Shown here piece by piece: positions 1-7,708 of a stretch of DNA of 64,000 nucleotides. The notes under the pieces are model-generated. The model was not told the DNA's origin. It did not search any database and saw only the letters and a program-made list of their open reading frames with translations. Position numbers and translations under genes: made by a program. The stretch spans positions 2,046,001 to 2,110,000 of the forward strand of contig JAVSGI010000005.1 in the NCBI GenBank assembly GCA_032334235.1. Direction: 5' to 3'. Position 1 is the first letter of the stretch. Every line of letters begins with the position of its first letter. The stretch is from Paracoccaceae bacterium Fryx2 (GTDB taxonomy: Bacteria > Pseudomonadota > Alphaproteobacteria > Rhodobacterales > Rhodobacteraceae).

Positions 1-781
1 CGACGGGCGTCTGCGTCGCGGGAATCACGCTTTCGACCGCAAGACCGACGCGGGGGGCCATCGCGGCGGTGGTGACAAAGCTGACAAGATCGCCGGTCAG
101 GGGCTTCGGGGCCGCTTGCGTGCGGTCATAGGACAGGGGGCCGGGCAGGATGGTGCCCGACGCGGCGATTGCACTCGCCACAAGGTCGGCGCCATGCGGG
201 GTCCAGTGCGTGTCGGTGGCGAAGAAGACGGGTTCGACCGGGTCGAGCAGGGCGCGGCGCGCGTCCACCACCGCCACGCCGCGCGCTTTCAGGTCTGCGG
301 AAAAATCGGCGCAAAGCGTCGCCAGCGCCTCGCCGAAGGCCACGTCGGGGCTGATGCCGCGGTAGATGTCGATCTTGGCGGGCAGCGGCACGACCACCAG
401 CTCGGTTCCGCCCTGCAAGAGCTGCGCGCGGATTCCCAGCACGGTCTTCACGACCCCGGCAAGCTGTGCGTCGGTCGGCAGGGGGCGCACCTCTTCGCTG
501 CTGAAAAGCCAGCCATCCTGCCCGACAACGGCCCCCTTCCGCGCCTCGCCCAGCAGGGCATAGCGCGCGGCACCGATCAGCCCGAACGACGGGCCCATGT
601 GGGGCAGATCCTTCTTGTAGATGCCGTCAAGGTCACGGGTCAGCCCGCCCGACAGGAGCCCGGCGTCCGGCAGGACCACAGCGGGATGCGGCCCGGTCGC
701 CAGCGACAGGTTGGCCAGGATCGCATAGCCGAAGAACAGCGTCGGCAGGGCAAGGCGGGCCGCGCGAAGGATGATGGTCAT
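1..781 (-). CDS. AlgJ/AlgX-like SGNH O-acetylation protein (partial, C-terminus outside window)
   Basis: This is the last visible gene of the alginate-like operon and it runs off the left edge, so only about 260 N-terminal residues are seen. The product begins with a hydrophobic segment (about residues 8-28) that would be a signal anchor or signal peptide, so it should act in the periplasm. Near residue 190 it carries FFATDTHWTPHGA, the D-x-H-W motif shared by the SGNH-hydrolase-like domains of AlgJ and AlgX, where Asp and His belong to the catalytic triad. In those families the protein works with the membrane acyltransferase AlgI to O-acetylate the exported polymer. The start at 781 lies 8 bases after the algI stop, fitting translational coupling. 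The rest of the triad and any C-terminal carbohydrate-binding module cannot be seen, so AlgJ and AlgX cannot be told apart. Confidence 0.75.
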   Translation of the reverse strand, partial: MTIILRAARLALPTLFFGYAILANLSLATGPHPAVVLPDAGLLSGGLTRDLDGIYKKDLPHMGPSFGLIGAARYALLGEARKGAVVGQDGWLFSSEEVRPLPTDAQLAGVVKTVLGIRAQLLQGGTELVVVPLPAKIDIYRGISPDVAFGEALATLCADFSADLKARGVAVVDARRALLDPVEPVFFATDTHWTPHGADLVASAIAASGTILPGPLSYDRTQAAPKPLTGDLVSFVTTAAMAPRVGLAVESVIPATQTPV

Positions 782-789
782 CTGACCCC

Positions 790-2211
790 CTAGAACTGGA
801 AGTAGAGGAACGGAGAGAAGCTCTGTTCCGCAAGTTTCATGACGGCAAAGGCACCCAGCCCGTTGACCAGCACCGCCGGCACCAGCGCATTGAGCGCGGT
901 CAGCCTGCCCGCCGGGCCGGGCCGCAGCCGGGTCGCGGCGGCATGGTTCAGGCGCGGTTCCAGCGCCGCGACCGCCACGCCCAGCATCAGGAACAGCAGG
1001 CTTTCGGTGGTGATCGCCAGCGCCACCTCCGGCGCGGTGGCGAACCCGTTCAGGCCCAGCATCCCGCTGTAGACGCCCAGCGCCTCGGTCACGCTGGCGG
1101 CGCGGAACATGACCCAGCCCAGCAGCACGATCAGCAGCGTGCCGCCAAGCGCGAACAGGTCGGTGGCCTTCGCCCGCCCGGTGGCACGTTCAAGCGCCAG
1201 CCAGGCGCCATGCCACAGGCCCCAGAGCACGAACGTCCAGTTCGCGCCGTGCCACAGGCCGCCCAGCACCATGACCAGCATCAGGTTCACATAGGTCCGC
1301 GCCCCGCCCCTGCGGTTGCCACCCAGCGGGATGTAAAGGTAGTCGCGCAGCCAGACCGACAGGCTGATGTGCCAGCGCCGCCAGAATTCGGTGATCGACC
1401 GGCTGATGTAGGGCGTGTCGAAGTTGCGGATGAAGTGAAAGCCCAGCATCAGGCCGATGCCGATGGCCATGTCGCTGTAGCCCGAAAAGTCGAAATAAAG
1501 CTGGATCATGTAGGCGATGGCGCCGATCCACGACAGGGCCATCGACGGATCGGGGGTCTGGAAGGCCAGGTTTGCCAGGGGTGCGACCGTGTCGGCCAGA
1601 AGCACCTTTTTCGCCAGGCCGATGGCAAAGATCGTCGTCCCCTGAAGGAACAGGTCCAGTGAATGTTCGCGGTGGGCGAATTGCCCGGCCAGATCCTTGA
1701 AGCGCAGGATCGGGCCCGCGACAAGCTGCGGGAACAGGGCGATGAAGGCGGCGAAGTCGAAGAAGCCGGCCGTGGCGACCGCATCCTTGCGATAGACATC
1801 GATCAGATAGCTGACCGCCTGAAACACGTAGAACGACACGCCGATCGGCAGGATCAGTTTCCAGTGCACGCCAAGGCCGGCCGCATCCGTGCCCCATAGC
1901 GTGGCAAAGCTGTCGATGAAGAAGTTCAGATACTTGAACACCCCCAGCACGGCCAGACAGCCCGTCAGCCCGATGATCAGAAAGGTCTTTGCCGCCCGTC
2001 GGCTTTTCGCCGCGCCGATGCCCCGCCCGAAGGCATAGGTCCAGAGGGTTGTCAGAAACAGCAGGCCCAGGAAGTCGATCCGCCACCAGCCGTAGAAGGC
2101 ATAGGACCCGATCAGGATCGTGACCGACCGGAACCGCACCGGCGTCAGGTAATAGACCGCGAGGAACAGCGGCAGGAACAGGAACAGGAAGGTTTCCGAC
2201 GAGAACACCAT
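790..2211 (-). CDS. algI: AlgI-like membrane-bound O-acyltransferase (MBOAT)
   Basis: Multi-spanning inner-membrane protein of 473 residues, starting MVFSSETFLFLFLPLFLAVY as AlgI/DltB-type MBOAT proteins do. It contains the family signature around the invariant histidine (LGGLWHGANWTFVLWGLWHG), and the region YISRSITEFWRRWHISLSVW typical of alginate/peptidoglycan acyltransferases. In the family it moves an acyl group across the inner membrane to a periplasmic partner, here probably the AlgJ/AlgX-like product encoded next. The start at 2211 was chosen because its ATG overlaps the TGA of the upstream gene by one base (TGATG). An in-frame start 24 bases further upstream would lie inside that gene and adds a basic leader that family members lack. 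Together with its neighbours this points to an O-acetylated polymer. MBOAT membership is certain; the substrate is inferred from context. Confidence 0.93.
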   Translation of the reverse strand: MVFSSETFLFLFLPLFLAVYYLTPVRFRSVTILIGSYAFYGWWRIDFLGLLFLTTLWTYAFGRGIGAAKSRRAAKTFLIIGLTGCLAVLGVFKYLNFFIDSFATLWGTDAAGLGVHWKLILPIGVSFYVFQAVSYLIDVYRKDAVATAGFFDFAAFIALFPQLVAGPILRFKDLAGQFAHREHSLDLFLQGTTIFAIGLAKKVLLADTVAPLANLAFQTPDPSMALSWIGAIAYMIQLYFDFSGYSDMAIGIGLMLGFHFIRNFDTPYISRSITEFWRRWHISLSVWLRDYLYIPLGGNRRGGARTYVNLMLVMVLGGLWHGANWTFVLWGLWHGAWLALERATGRAKATDLFALGGTLLIVLLGWVMFRAASVTEALGVYSGMLGLNGFATAPEVALAITTESLLFLMLGVAVAALEPRLNHAAATRLRPGPAGRLTALNALVPAVLVNGLGAFAVMKLAEQSFSPFLYFQF

Positions 2212-3701
2212 CAGCCGTTTCCTTGAAAGTCGCAAGGTGCGGGTGACGGGGCCGGGATGGAAACCACCGCGTCGCGGCGGCTGCGCAGCCAGTCCACGGT
2301 CAGCGGGGCCAGATCGCCGGCGAAGACGCGCGGCATCTGGCCGTCAAGGTCGTTGCCCTCGACTGCCACATCGCCCGGTGTGGCGCCGCGCAGGCCGTCG
2401 CGGTTTCCGGCCAGCACATTCCCGGTCAGCCAGACCTGCGCCGCGGCCGCCTGATCGCGCACAAGCACGCCGGAGCCGCGATTGAACAGGATCGCGTTGC
2501 CGGTGGCCGTGGTGTCATCCGTATCGGTCAGGGTGATCCCGGTTCCGCCGTTGCCCGCGACAAGGTTGCCCGTGATGGTGACGCACCTTGCCTTTTCGAC
2601 GCCGATTCCGGTCGTCTGGCTGCCGGCGACAAGATTGCCCGTGACGCTGACGGCACGGCTGTCGCGGTCGACCAGAATCCCGGTCCGGGCCGTGCCGGAC
2701 AGGAGGTTGCCGCTGATCCGCACGTCGGCCGAACCTGCCGTCACGCGGATCGCCTGGCTTCCGGACAGGGCGGTGAGCCTGTTGGCTGCAACGACCGTTT
2801 CCCTCGCGTGGGAAATCAGGATCGCGGTGCCGGTCGCGGCGGCGATGTGGTTGCCGGACACCACGGCCCCGGTCGTGCCGATCAGCCCCAGCGTCGCCAC
2901 GTCGATCAGCGCACTGTCCGTGATGGCGGACGAGAACAGCGGCGCGACAAGCCCGTTGTTCGCCACCGCCATCCCGCCGAAAACATCCGATGCGCCGAAC
3001 CCCAGCGCCTGAAGCGTCGCGTCGCTTGCGGTGAAGCCGCCCTGCCCCGCCGTCAGGACAAAGGGGCGGAAGGCGGGTTCGGCGGCGTTCGGACCGTCGG
3101 TCCCGATGATCGCGCCGCCTTGCACGTCCAGCCAGCCCAGGTTTGCGACAAAGCTGCCGCTCGGGCGATCGAGGATCAGTTGATCGGCCGGGCCCAGCGT
3201 CAGCCCGGCATCCGTCCAGATGGCAAGCGGGCGCGACAGCACGATGCCATCCGGCGTCACGGTCACGAAATCCTGCGCCGGGGTGCCTTTCGACAGGGCC
3301 GGCAGATCGGCCAGCGTGGCAAAGCCGCCGCGCAGCAGGATCACGTCATGGTCGCGCGCACCCTGCGCCCGGACCAGGGCCAGGTGATCCCGCGCCCCGG
3401 TCTGGATCGCGATCTGGGTCAGCAGCAGCCGTATGTCGACCAGTTCGATCACCGCGCGCGTGTCGGGCACGAAGGCTTTCGCAGCCGCAGCCGGGGCGGC
3501 GGCCGCATTCCAAGCCAGCCCGACCCCGGCCATGACCGAGGCCGCGTCATCCGCCAGCGTGCCCGCCGCCAGCGGATCGGACAGGCGGGCCACCGCCGCC
3601 TCGATCCGCTGGCGGGCAAGGTAGTCCGCCTGTTGCGCCCCGGCACCCGCAGGCAGCAGAACGCCCCCGCAGAGCAGCAGCACCGCCAGCGCGTTACCCA
3701 T
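2211..3701 (-). CDS. AlgG-like parallel beta-helix protein with degenerate epimerase motif
   Basis: Secreted protein of 496 residues with a clear signal peptide (MGNALAVLLLCGGVLLPAGA). The second half is a run of right-handed parallel beta-helix rungs of the type ITGNLVAGNGGTGITL, as in mannuronan C5-epimerases and NosD/CASH proteins. Upstream of them FRPFVLTAGQGG resembles the FRPFLLAWGGS segment I remember from AlgG. In AlgG a DPHD motif supplies catalytic residues. The equivalent rung here reads TAILISHARETVV, so only the histidine appears kept. It may be a divergent or inactive epimerase, or a scaffold protecting the polymer in the periplasm. The ATG overlaps the end of algA by 8 bases, and longer in-frame upstream starts would lack a signal peptide. 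The beta-helix fold is secure; AlgG relation is from memory of the family and operon context. Confidence 0.7.
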   Translation of the reverse strand: MGNALAVLLLCGGVLLPAGAGAQQADYLARQRIEAAVARLSDPLAAGTLADDAASVMAGVGLAWNAAAAPAAAAKAFVPDTRAVIELVDIRLLLTQIAIQTGARDHLALVRAQGARDHDVILLRGGFATLADLPALSKGTPAQDFVTVTPDGIVLSRPLAIWTDAGLTLGPADQLILDRPSGSFVANLGWLDVQGGAIIGTDGPNAAEPAFRPFVLTAGQGGFTASDATLQALGFGASDVFGGMAVANNGLVAPLFSSAITDSALIDVATLGLIGTTGAVVSGNHIAAATGTAILISHARETVVAANRLTALSGSQAIRVTAGSADVRISGNLLSGTARTGILVDRDSRAVSVTGNLVAGSQTTGIGVEKARCVTITGNLVAGNGGTGITLTDTDDTTATGNAILFNRGSGVLVRDQAAAAQVWLTGNVLAGNRDGLRGATPGDVAVEGNDLDGQMPRVFAGDLAPLTVDWLRSRRDAVVSIPAPSPAPCDFQGNG

Positions 3702-5130
3702 TTGCGACCGCCCGCAGCGGCGGAAGGGACTGGCTGATCCGGGCGGGCGGACCAACGACGGGCGGGGCGGTGGACAGAAGAAAGGCGTGCAGATCATAGT
3801 CGGCGGTATTGGTCAGGCTGATCTGGGTATCCTTGTCGATGGTCAACATGCTGCCCAGGCCGAGCGTGTGGTCGTTGCCCCGGCAATCCTCCAGGTAGGT
3901 GGCCTGCCCCGACACGACCGACAGGAAGCTGGCGCCCAGCCCGTGCCCGTTTATGGCCATCGTCGATCCGGGCAGCAGCGTCAGCATTTCAAGCCGGTAG
4001 CCCGGGTCGGTGGCCAGCGACTCGATCCCGCCCCAGGCGTGGTTGCGGAACGGGTGGCTGACCACTTCGGCCCGACCGCCGGATTTCAGCTTCTCGACCA
4101 CGAGCTTGACCTGCTGGGCGTGCTTGCGGTCGGTCACCAGCAGCGCATCCTTGGTATCCACCACGATCAGGTCGTTCATCCCGATGACGACAACCAGCCG
4201 CCCGTCGCTGCGAATGAGCGAGTTCGTGGTATCGAGCGTCATCACGTCGCCGTTGGTCACGTTGCCGTCGTCCGACTTGGTGTTGACATCGTAGACCGAG
4301 GCCCAGGCCCCCACGTCGTCCCATTTCACGTCGATCGGCGCGAGCGAGATGGCGGGACTGTTTTCGAAGACCGACCGTTCGGTCGGCTCGTCGCGCGCCT
4401 CGCGAAAGGCGGCCTCGTTCAGGGTGATGCCGTTGCGGGTCGATGCTGCCTCGGTGACGGCCCTGGACACCGCGGCATGGGTGCGGGGGTCAAGGCGGCG
4501 GAACTCCTCGCAGATCACATCGGCGCGGAACATGCTGATGCCGGACGCCCAGTAGGCCGTTCCCTCGTCGATCAGCCGCTGCGCGACCTCCACGCTGGGT
4601 TTCTCGATGAAGCGCGCGACCGAATGCAGGCCGTCGTAGGACTCGACCCGGCCGCCGTCGATGATGTAGCCGTAGCCGGCCTCGGCATAGCCCGGGGTGA
4701 CGCCGAACGTGATGATCTGCCCCCCGGCGGCCGCAGCGGTCATGCGCGCGACGGTGAAGTTCAGATCCCCGATGATGATGTGGTCGGACGGCAGCACCAG
4801 CAGGATCGCGTCGGGATCATCCGGCAGGATGGCCAGCGCCGCCGCCAGGACGGCGGGGCCGGTATTGCGCCCGACGGGCTCGCCGATGATGAGGCCCGAC
4901 GCCTGAATCTCGTTCAGTTGCTGGCTTACCAGATCGGCCTGCGCCGCGTTGGTAACGACGATCGGATCCTTGAAGTTCGCTGCCCGGTGCCGCTGAACCG
5001 TCGTCTGGAAATAGGTCAGGCTGCCCTTGCCGTTGGTGGGTTGAAACTGCTTGGGCTGGTCGATGCGAGACATCGGCCAAAGGCGCGATCCCATGCCGCC
5101 GCACAGGATGAGCGGATGAATCGTCTTCAT
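3694..5130 (-). CDS. algA: Mannose-1-phosphate guanylyltransferase, AlgA-like with degenerate isomerase domain
   Basis: Product of 478 residues, the usual length of bifunctional AlgA/ManC. The N-terminal guanylyltransferase domain has the nucleotide-binding signature LCGGMGSRLWPMSR followed by QPKQF (residues 9-29), the FIEKPS motif and YWASGISMFRAD. These predict GTP + mannose-1-phosphate to GDP-mannose, the precursor used by AlgD. The C-terminal cupin keeps the family outline (NHAWGGIES, LPGSTMAI, VVSGQATYLEDC). The metal-site stretch that reads like QMHHHRAEHW in type II phosphomannose isomerases is here NGHGLGASFL, so most histidine ligands are missing. Isomerase activity is therefore doubtful and mannose-6-phosphate may come from another enzyme. 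The ATG has a GGGAG ribosome-binding site and lies 3 bases after alg44. No phosphomannomutase gene is in the window. Confidence 0.88.
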   Translation of the reverse strand: MKTIHPLILCGGMGSRLWPMSRIDQPKQFQPTNGKGSLTYFQTTVQRHRAANFKDPIVVTNAAQADLVSQQLNEIQASGLIIGEPVGRNTGPAVLAAALAILPDDPDAILLVLPSDHIIIGDLNFTVARMTAAAAGGQIITFGVTPGYAEAGYGYIIDGGRVESYDGLHSVARFIEKPSVEVAQRLIDEGTAYWASGISMFRADVICEEFRRLDPRTHAAVSRAVTEAASTRNGITLNEAAFREARDEPTERSVFENSPAISLAPIDVKWDDVGAWASVYDVNTKSDDGNVTNGDVMTLDTTNSLIRSDGRLVVVIGMNDLIVVDTKDALLVTDRKHAQQVKLVVEKLKSGGRAEVVSHPFRNHAWGGIESLATDPGYRLEMLTLLPGSTMAINGHGLGASFLSVVSGQATYLEDCRGNDHTLGLGSMLTIDKDTQISLTNTADYDLHAFLLSTAPPVVGPPARISQSLPPLRAVANG

Positions 5131-5133
5131 GGA

Positions 5134-6219
5134 TCAGACTCCCTTGAAAATCGTTACAAGACGGGCGCGGGCCGTGTTGGCCCACGTTCCCAGACCACCC
5201 GAACCCCGCAGGATGCGGACCTGGACAGGTTGACCGACCCGGCCCGCATCAAGCGGCACGTCGGGCCGCAGCAAGATCAGTTGCGCATCCGCCCCGGCAA
5301 CGGCCGGGCCCTGCGGCTCGGCGGTGGCAAGCGCCGTCTGGCCGCCCGGAAAGGTCAGCTCGATCCGGTCCGCGCCGGCCAGGTCGAACAGCATCGCGGG
5401 CGGAATGGCCGCCGCGACCAGTCGCCGGTCGCTGTCAGAGGCCAGTTGCAGCACCGGTTCCCCGATCAGGACCGTGGACCCTTCGCGCAGCCCGTTCGAG
5501 GTCACGACGCAGTCGCACGGCATGACAAGGCTTTGCACATCGCCCGACGCCGACTGAATGGCGACGGCAACGTCATCCCTTGCGGCATTCAGGTCCAGGA
5601 AGACGATCTGCCCGGTGGTCGTGGCGCGCAGCACCTCGCCGGTCGAAATGACGGTGCCGAGCGACGGGACCAGCGAGACGAACGTCCGCTGGTAGGTCAG
5701 CGTTCCGGCAACGGCGATCAGGGCCAGCGACACCAGGCCGACGCCCGCCCCCCCGGCCACACGGCGCAGCGACATCCGGCTTTCCGGCGCGCCGGCCGCC
5801 TTTGGCCCCTTGGGAGCCGCCGTCCCGGCCACGCCGATGGTCTGGCCCAGGCCGACCAGATCGCCGGAGATGTAGGCATTCAGGATATGGCGCAGCTGCG
5901 GCAGGTGCGGCCCGGTCGGGCTTGCAAACAGCAGTTCGGCCTCGCCCGACCCATGGGCCCCCTCGCGCACCTCGGCATCCACGACCAGCGTCACGGCAAA
6001 CCCGTCGAACTGGAACATCAGCCGCACGATCCGCGTCGCGTTGATCGCCGCCGGGTCCATCAGCCCCGACACATAGGCCGCCACCAGCGACAGGCCCCGC
6101 CCGCGGAACTGCCGCCCGTCGATGACGGCGGTAAAGGGCAGGTCCACTACGGGATGATCGTTTCCGCCCGGCAGATTGACAGGCACGCGGTTCGCGTTCG
6201 ACAGGACAGCGTTTTCCAA
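5134..6219 (-). CDS. alg44: Alg44-like polymerase partner (degenerate PilZ + periplasmic HlyD-like domain)
   Basis: Product of 361 residues with Alg44 architecture: a cytoplasmic PilZ-like domain (about 20-110), the segment HILNAYISGDLVGLG, one membrane span (about 154-175) and a periplasmic membrane-fusion-protein-like domain containing MPCDCVV (PCDC at 234-237), which matches the SPCDC stretch of Pseudomonas Alg44. Alg44 binds Alg8 and c-di-GMP in alginate polymerisation. The N-terminal RxxxR box and the (D/N)xSxxG motif of c-di-GMP-binding PilZ domains are not recognisable: the matching places read NANRVPV and RGLSLVAAYVSGL. Direct c-di-GMP control may be lost. The start is a TTG preceded by GGAAAGG at eight bases; no ATG fits the N-terminus. 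It lies 24 bases after alg8 and 3 before algA. Family is clear, start moderately sure. Confidence 0.85.
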   Translation of the reverse strand: MENAVLSNANRVPVNLPGGNDHPVVDLPFTAVIDGRQFRGRGLSLVAAYVSGLMDPAAINATRIVRLMFQFDGFAVTLVVDAEVREGAHGSGEAELLFASPTGPHLPQLRHILNAYISGDLVGLGQTIGVAGTAAPKGPKAAGAPESRMSLRRVAGGAGVGLVSLALIAVAGTLTYQRTFVSLVPSLGTVISTGEVLRATTTGQIVFLDLNAARDDVAVAIQSASGDVQSLVMPCDCVVTSNGLREGSTVLIGEPVLQLASDSDRRLVAAAIPPAMLFDLAGADRIELTFPGGQTALATAEPQGPAVAGADAQLILLRPDVPLDAGRVGQPVQVRILRGSGGLGTWANTARARLVTIFKGV

Positions 6220-6243
6220 GGAGTTTGCCTTTCCAGCAAAGGA

Positions 6244-7707
6244 TCAGATCAGGCCCGAGATGAACAGCACACCCAGCGTGAGCCAGCCGAGCGTCAGCAT
6301 GTGGACATAGGACGAGAGGATGTTGCCCAGCCGCGCCGCCGCAGGGCGGGGGGCCGAACCGGCGGTCTGCCGGGTCCAGCGTTGCCGGTCGAGGCGGAAC
6401 ATGACGAAGCTTTTCACGGCCGCGCCGACGATCTGGCTGAAGTAGAGCAGGAACGGATAGCTGATCGGAAATCCGCCACCCCGGAACAGCGACAGCGCGA
6501 TGCAGAACACATACCGCGTCGCCATCACCCAGGCGATGTAGGCGGGCAGGATCGCGGGGTTGACCAGCAGCGCCGTCAGCAGCACCCCCAGGGGCCCCGC
6601 CAGCGTCGTCCAGACCGAGACCCGCTGATCCAGCAGCGACCACCAGGTGAAAGCGCCGATCCGGGTTGCGGGCAGCGCCAGTGCCCGGCCGTTGGTCCGC
6701 ATCATGTTGCCGAACCAGCGGACCATCAGCGTGACGGCCGACTCGACGAATCCCGGTAGGGGCTGGCGTTCCATCGACACGGTCTGCACATCGGGCAGAT
6801 ACAGCATCTGGTAGCCGTTCTTGAGCAGCCAGAACCAGGTCGACTTGTCGTCTCCGGTCAGAAAATCGACCCGGCCGAGACGCCAGTGGTCCAGGTAGTC
6901 GCTCTGCACCTGCCGGATGAACCCCGGATCGGTGGCAAGATCAGCCCGGAACACCGACATCCGGCCGGTCAGCGTCAGGACGCGGCGGCTCAGCCCCATC
7001 GACGACATCATCATCTGGCGCTGGGTGAACCGCAGCGCAAACCAGTCGCGGAAGGCCGGCGCGTCGGTGATCTCGACGCTTTCGTCGGTCGTCAGCGCCC
7101 CGACCGCCGGATCGCAGAAATACGGCGCGGACCGGGCCACCACGTCGATCGGCACGCAGCTGTCGCCATCGACCAGGATGACGATATCGCGCCACGACGG
7201 CGCCTGCCCGGTGATGGTGCGCAGCGCCTTGGCCAGCGCATCGCGCTTGCCCGTGCCCGGCACCTGATCGACGATCAGCCGCACGCTTGCCATGTCGGTC
7301 CGCATCTGCGCAAAGACCGACCGGATCAGCCGCAGGTCGGCCCCGTCCACCACCGAGGCGACGACCGTCGCCCCGCCGACCGATTCCGCGGCCGCGGCAA
7401 AGATCGACCGGTAGACCCGGGTCGTCACATCCGGGTCGATCTTGTAGCTGGTGACCAGGAAATAGGCATGTGCCGGGGCCGCCCGGCCCGCATAGGCCAC
7501 GGCCGCCCTTTGACGCAGCCGGGGATAGGCGAAAAGCTGATACCAGGTCGCCCGGCCGAAGTTGATCGCCGCCCAGGAATAGCGCCAGAGGCCGATGACC
7601 CCCAGCGCCAGGATCGCGCCTTCGGCCCCGTCCAGCGCACCGGTGGGCAGGCTGGACAGCAGGATGCCCAGAACCAGCAGATAAAGGACGTGACCCAGGA
7701 CCTGCAT
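6244..7707 (-). CDS. alg8: Alg8-like family 2 glycosyltransferase (mannuronan synthase)
   Basis: Inner-membrane GT2 polymerase of 487 residues. Two or more spans at the N-terminus (about 1-45) precede a cytoplasmic GT-A domain with ILVDGDS (DGD at 180-182), TTDES near 207, the FLTGDDKSTWFWL signature (about 282-294) and MVRWFGNMMR around 330, followed by C-terminal membrane spans. The GDDKS-W-FWL and RW-GNM blocks are characteristic of Alg8, which polymerises GDP-mannuronic acid into mannuronan, rather than of cellulose or hyaluronan synthases. The start at 7707 lies one base from the stop of algD; longer in-frame starts lie inside algD. Its partner alg44 follows directly, as in Pseudomonas. 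Motifs needed for catalysis look intact. Confidence 0.92.
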   Translation of the reverse strand: MQVLGHVLYLLVLGILLSSLPTGALDGAEGAILALGVIGLWRYSWAAINFGRATWYQLFAYPRLRQRAAVAYAGRAAPAHAYFLVTSYKIDPDVTTRVYRSIFAAAAESVGGATVVASVVDGADLRLIRSVFAQMRTDMASVRLIVDQVPGTGKRDALAKALRTITGQAPSWRDIVILVDGDSCVPIDVVARSAPYFCDPAVGALTTDESVEITDAPAFRDWFALRFTQRQMMMSSMGLSRRVLTLTGRMSVFRADLATDPGFIRQVQSDYLDHWRLGRVDFLTGDDKSTWFWLLKNGYQMLYLPDVQTVSMERQPLPGFVESAVTLMVRWFGNMMRTNGRALALPATRIGAFTWWSLLDQRVSVWTTLAGPLGVLLTALLVNPAILPAYIAWVMATRYVFCIALSLFRGGGFPISYPFLLYFSQIVGAAVKSFVMFRLDRQRWTRQTAGSAPRPAAARLGNILSSYVHMLTLGWLTLGVLFISGLI

Positions 7708-7708
7708 G

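Noticed and set aside
3787-6759. Very long plus-strand open frame (990 codons) across algA and alg44
   Set aside because: It is antisense to genes with clear motifs, is Arg/Gln/His-rich with no family resemblance, and is expected in GC-rich codon-biased DNA.
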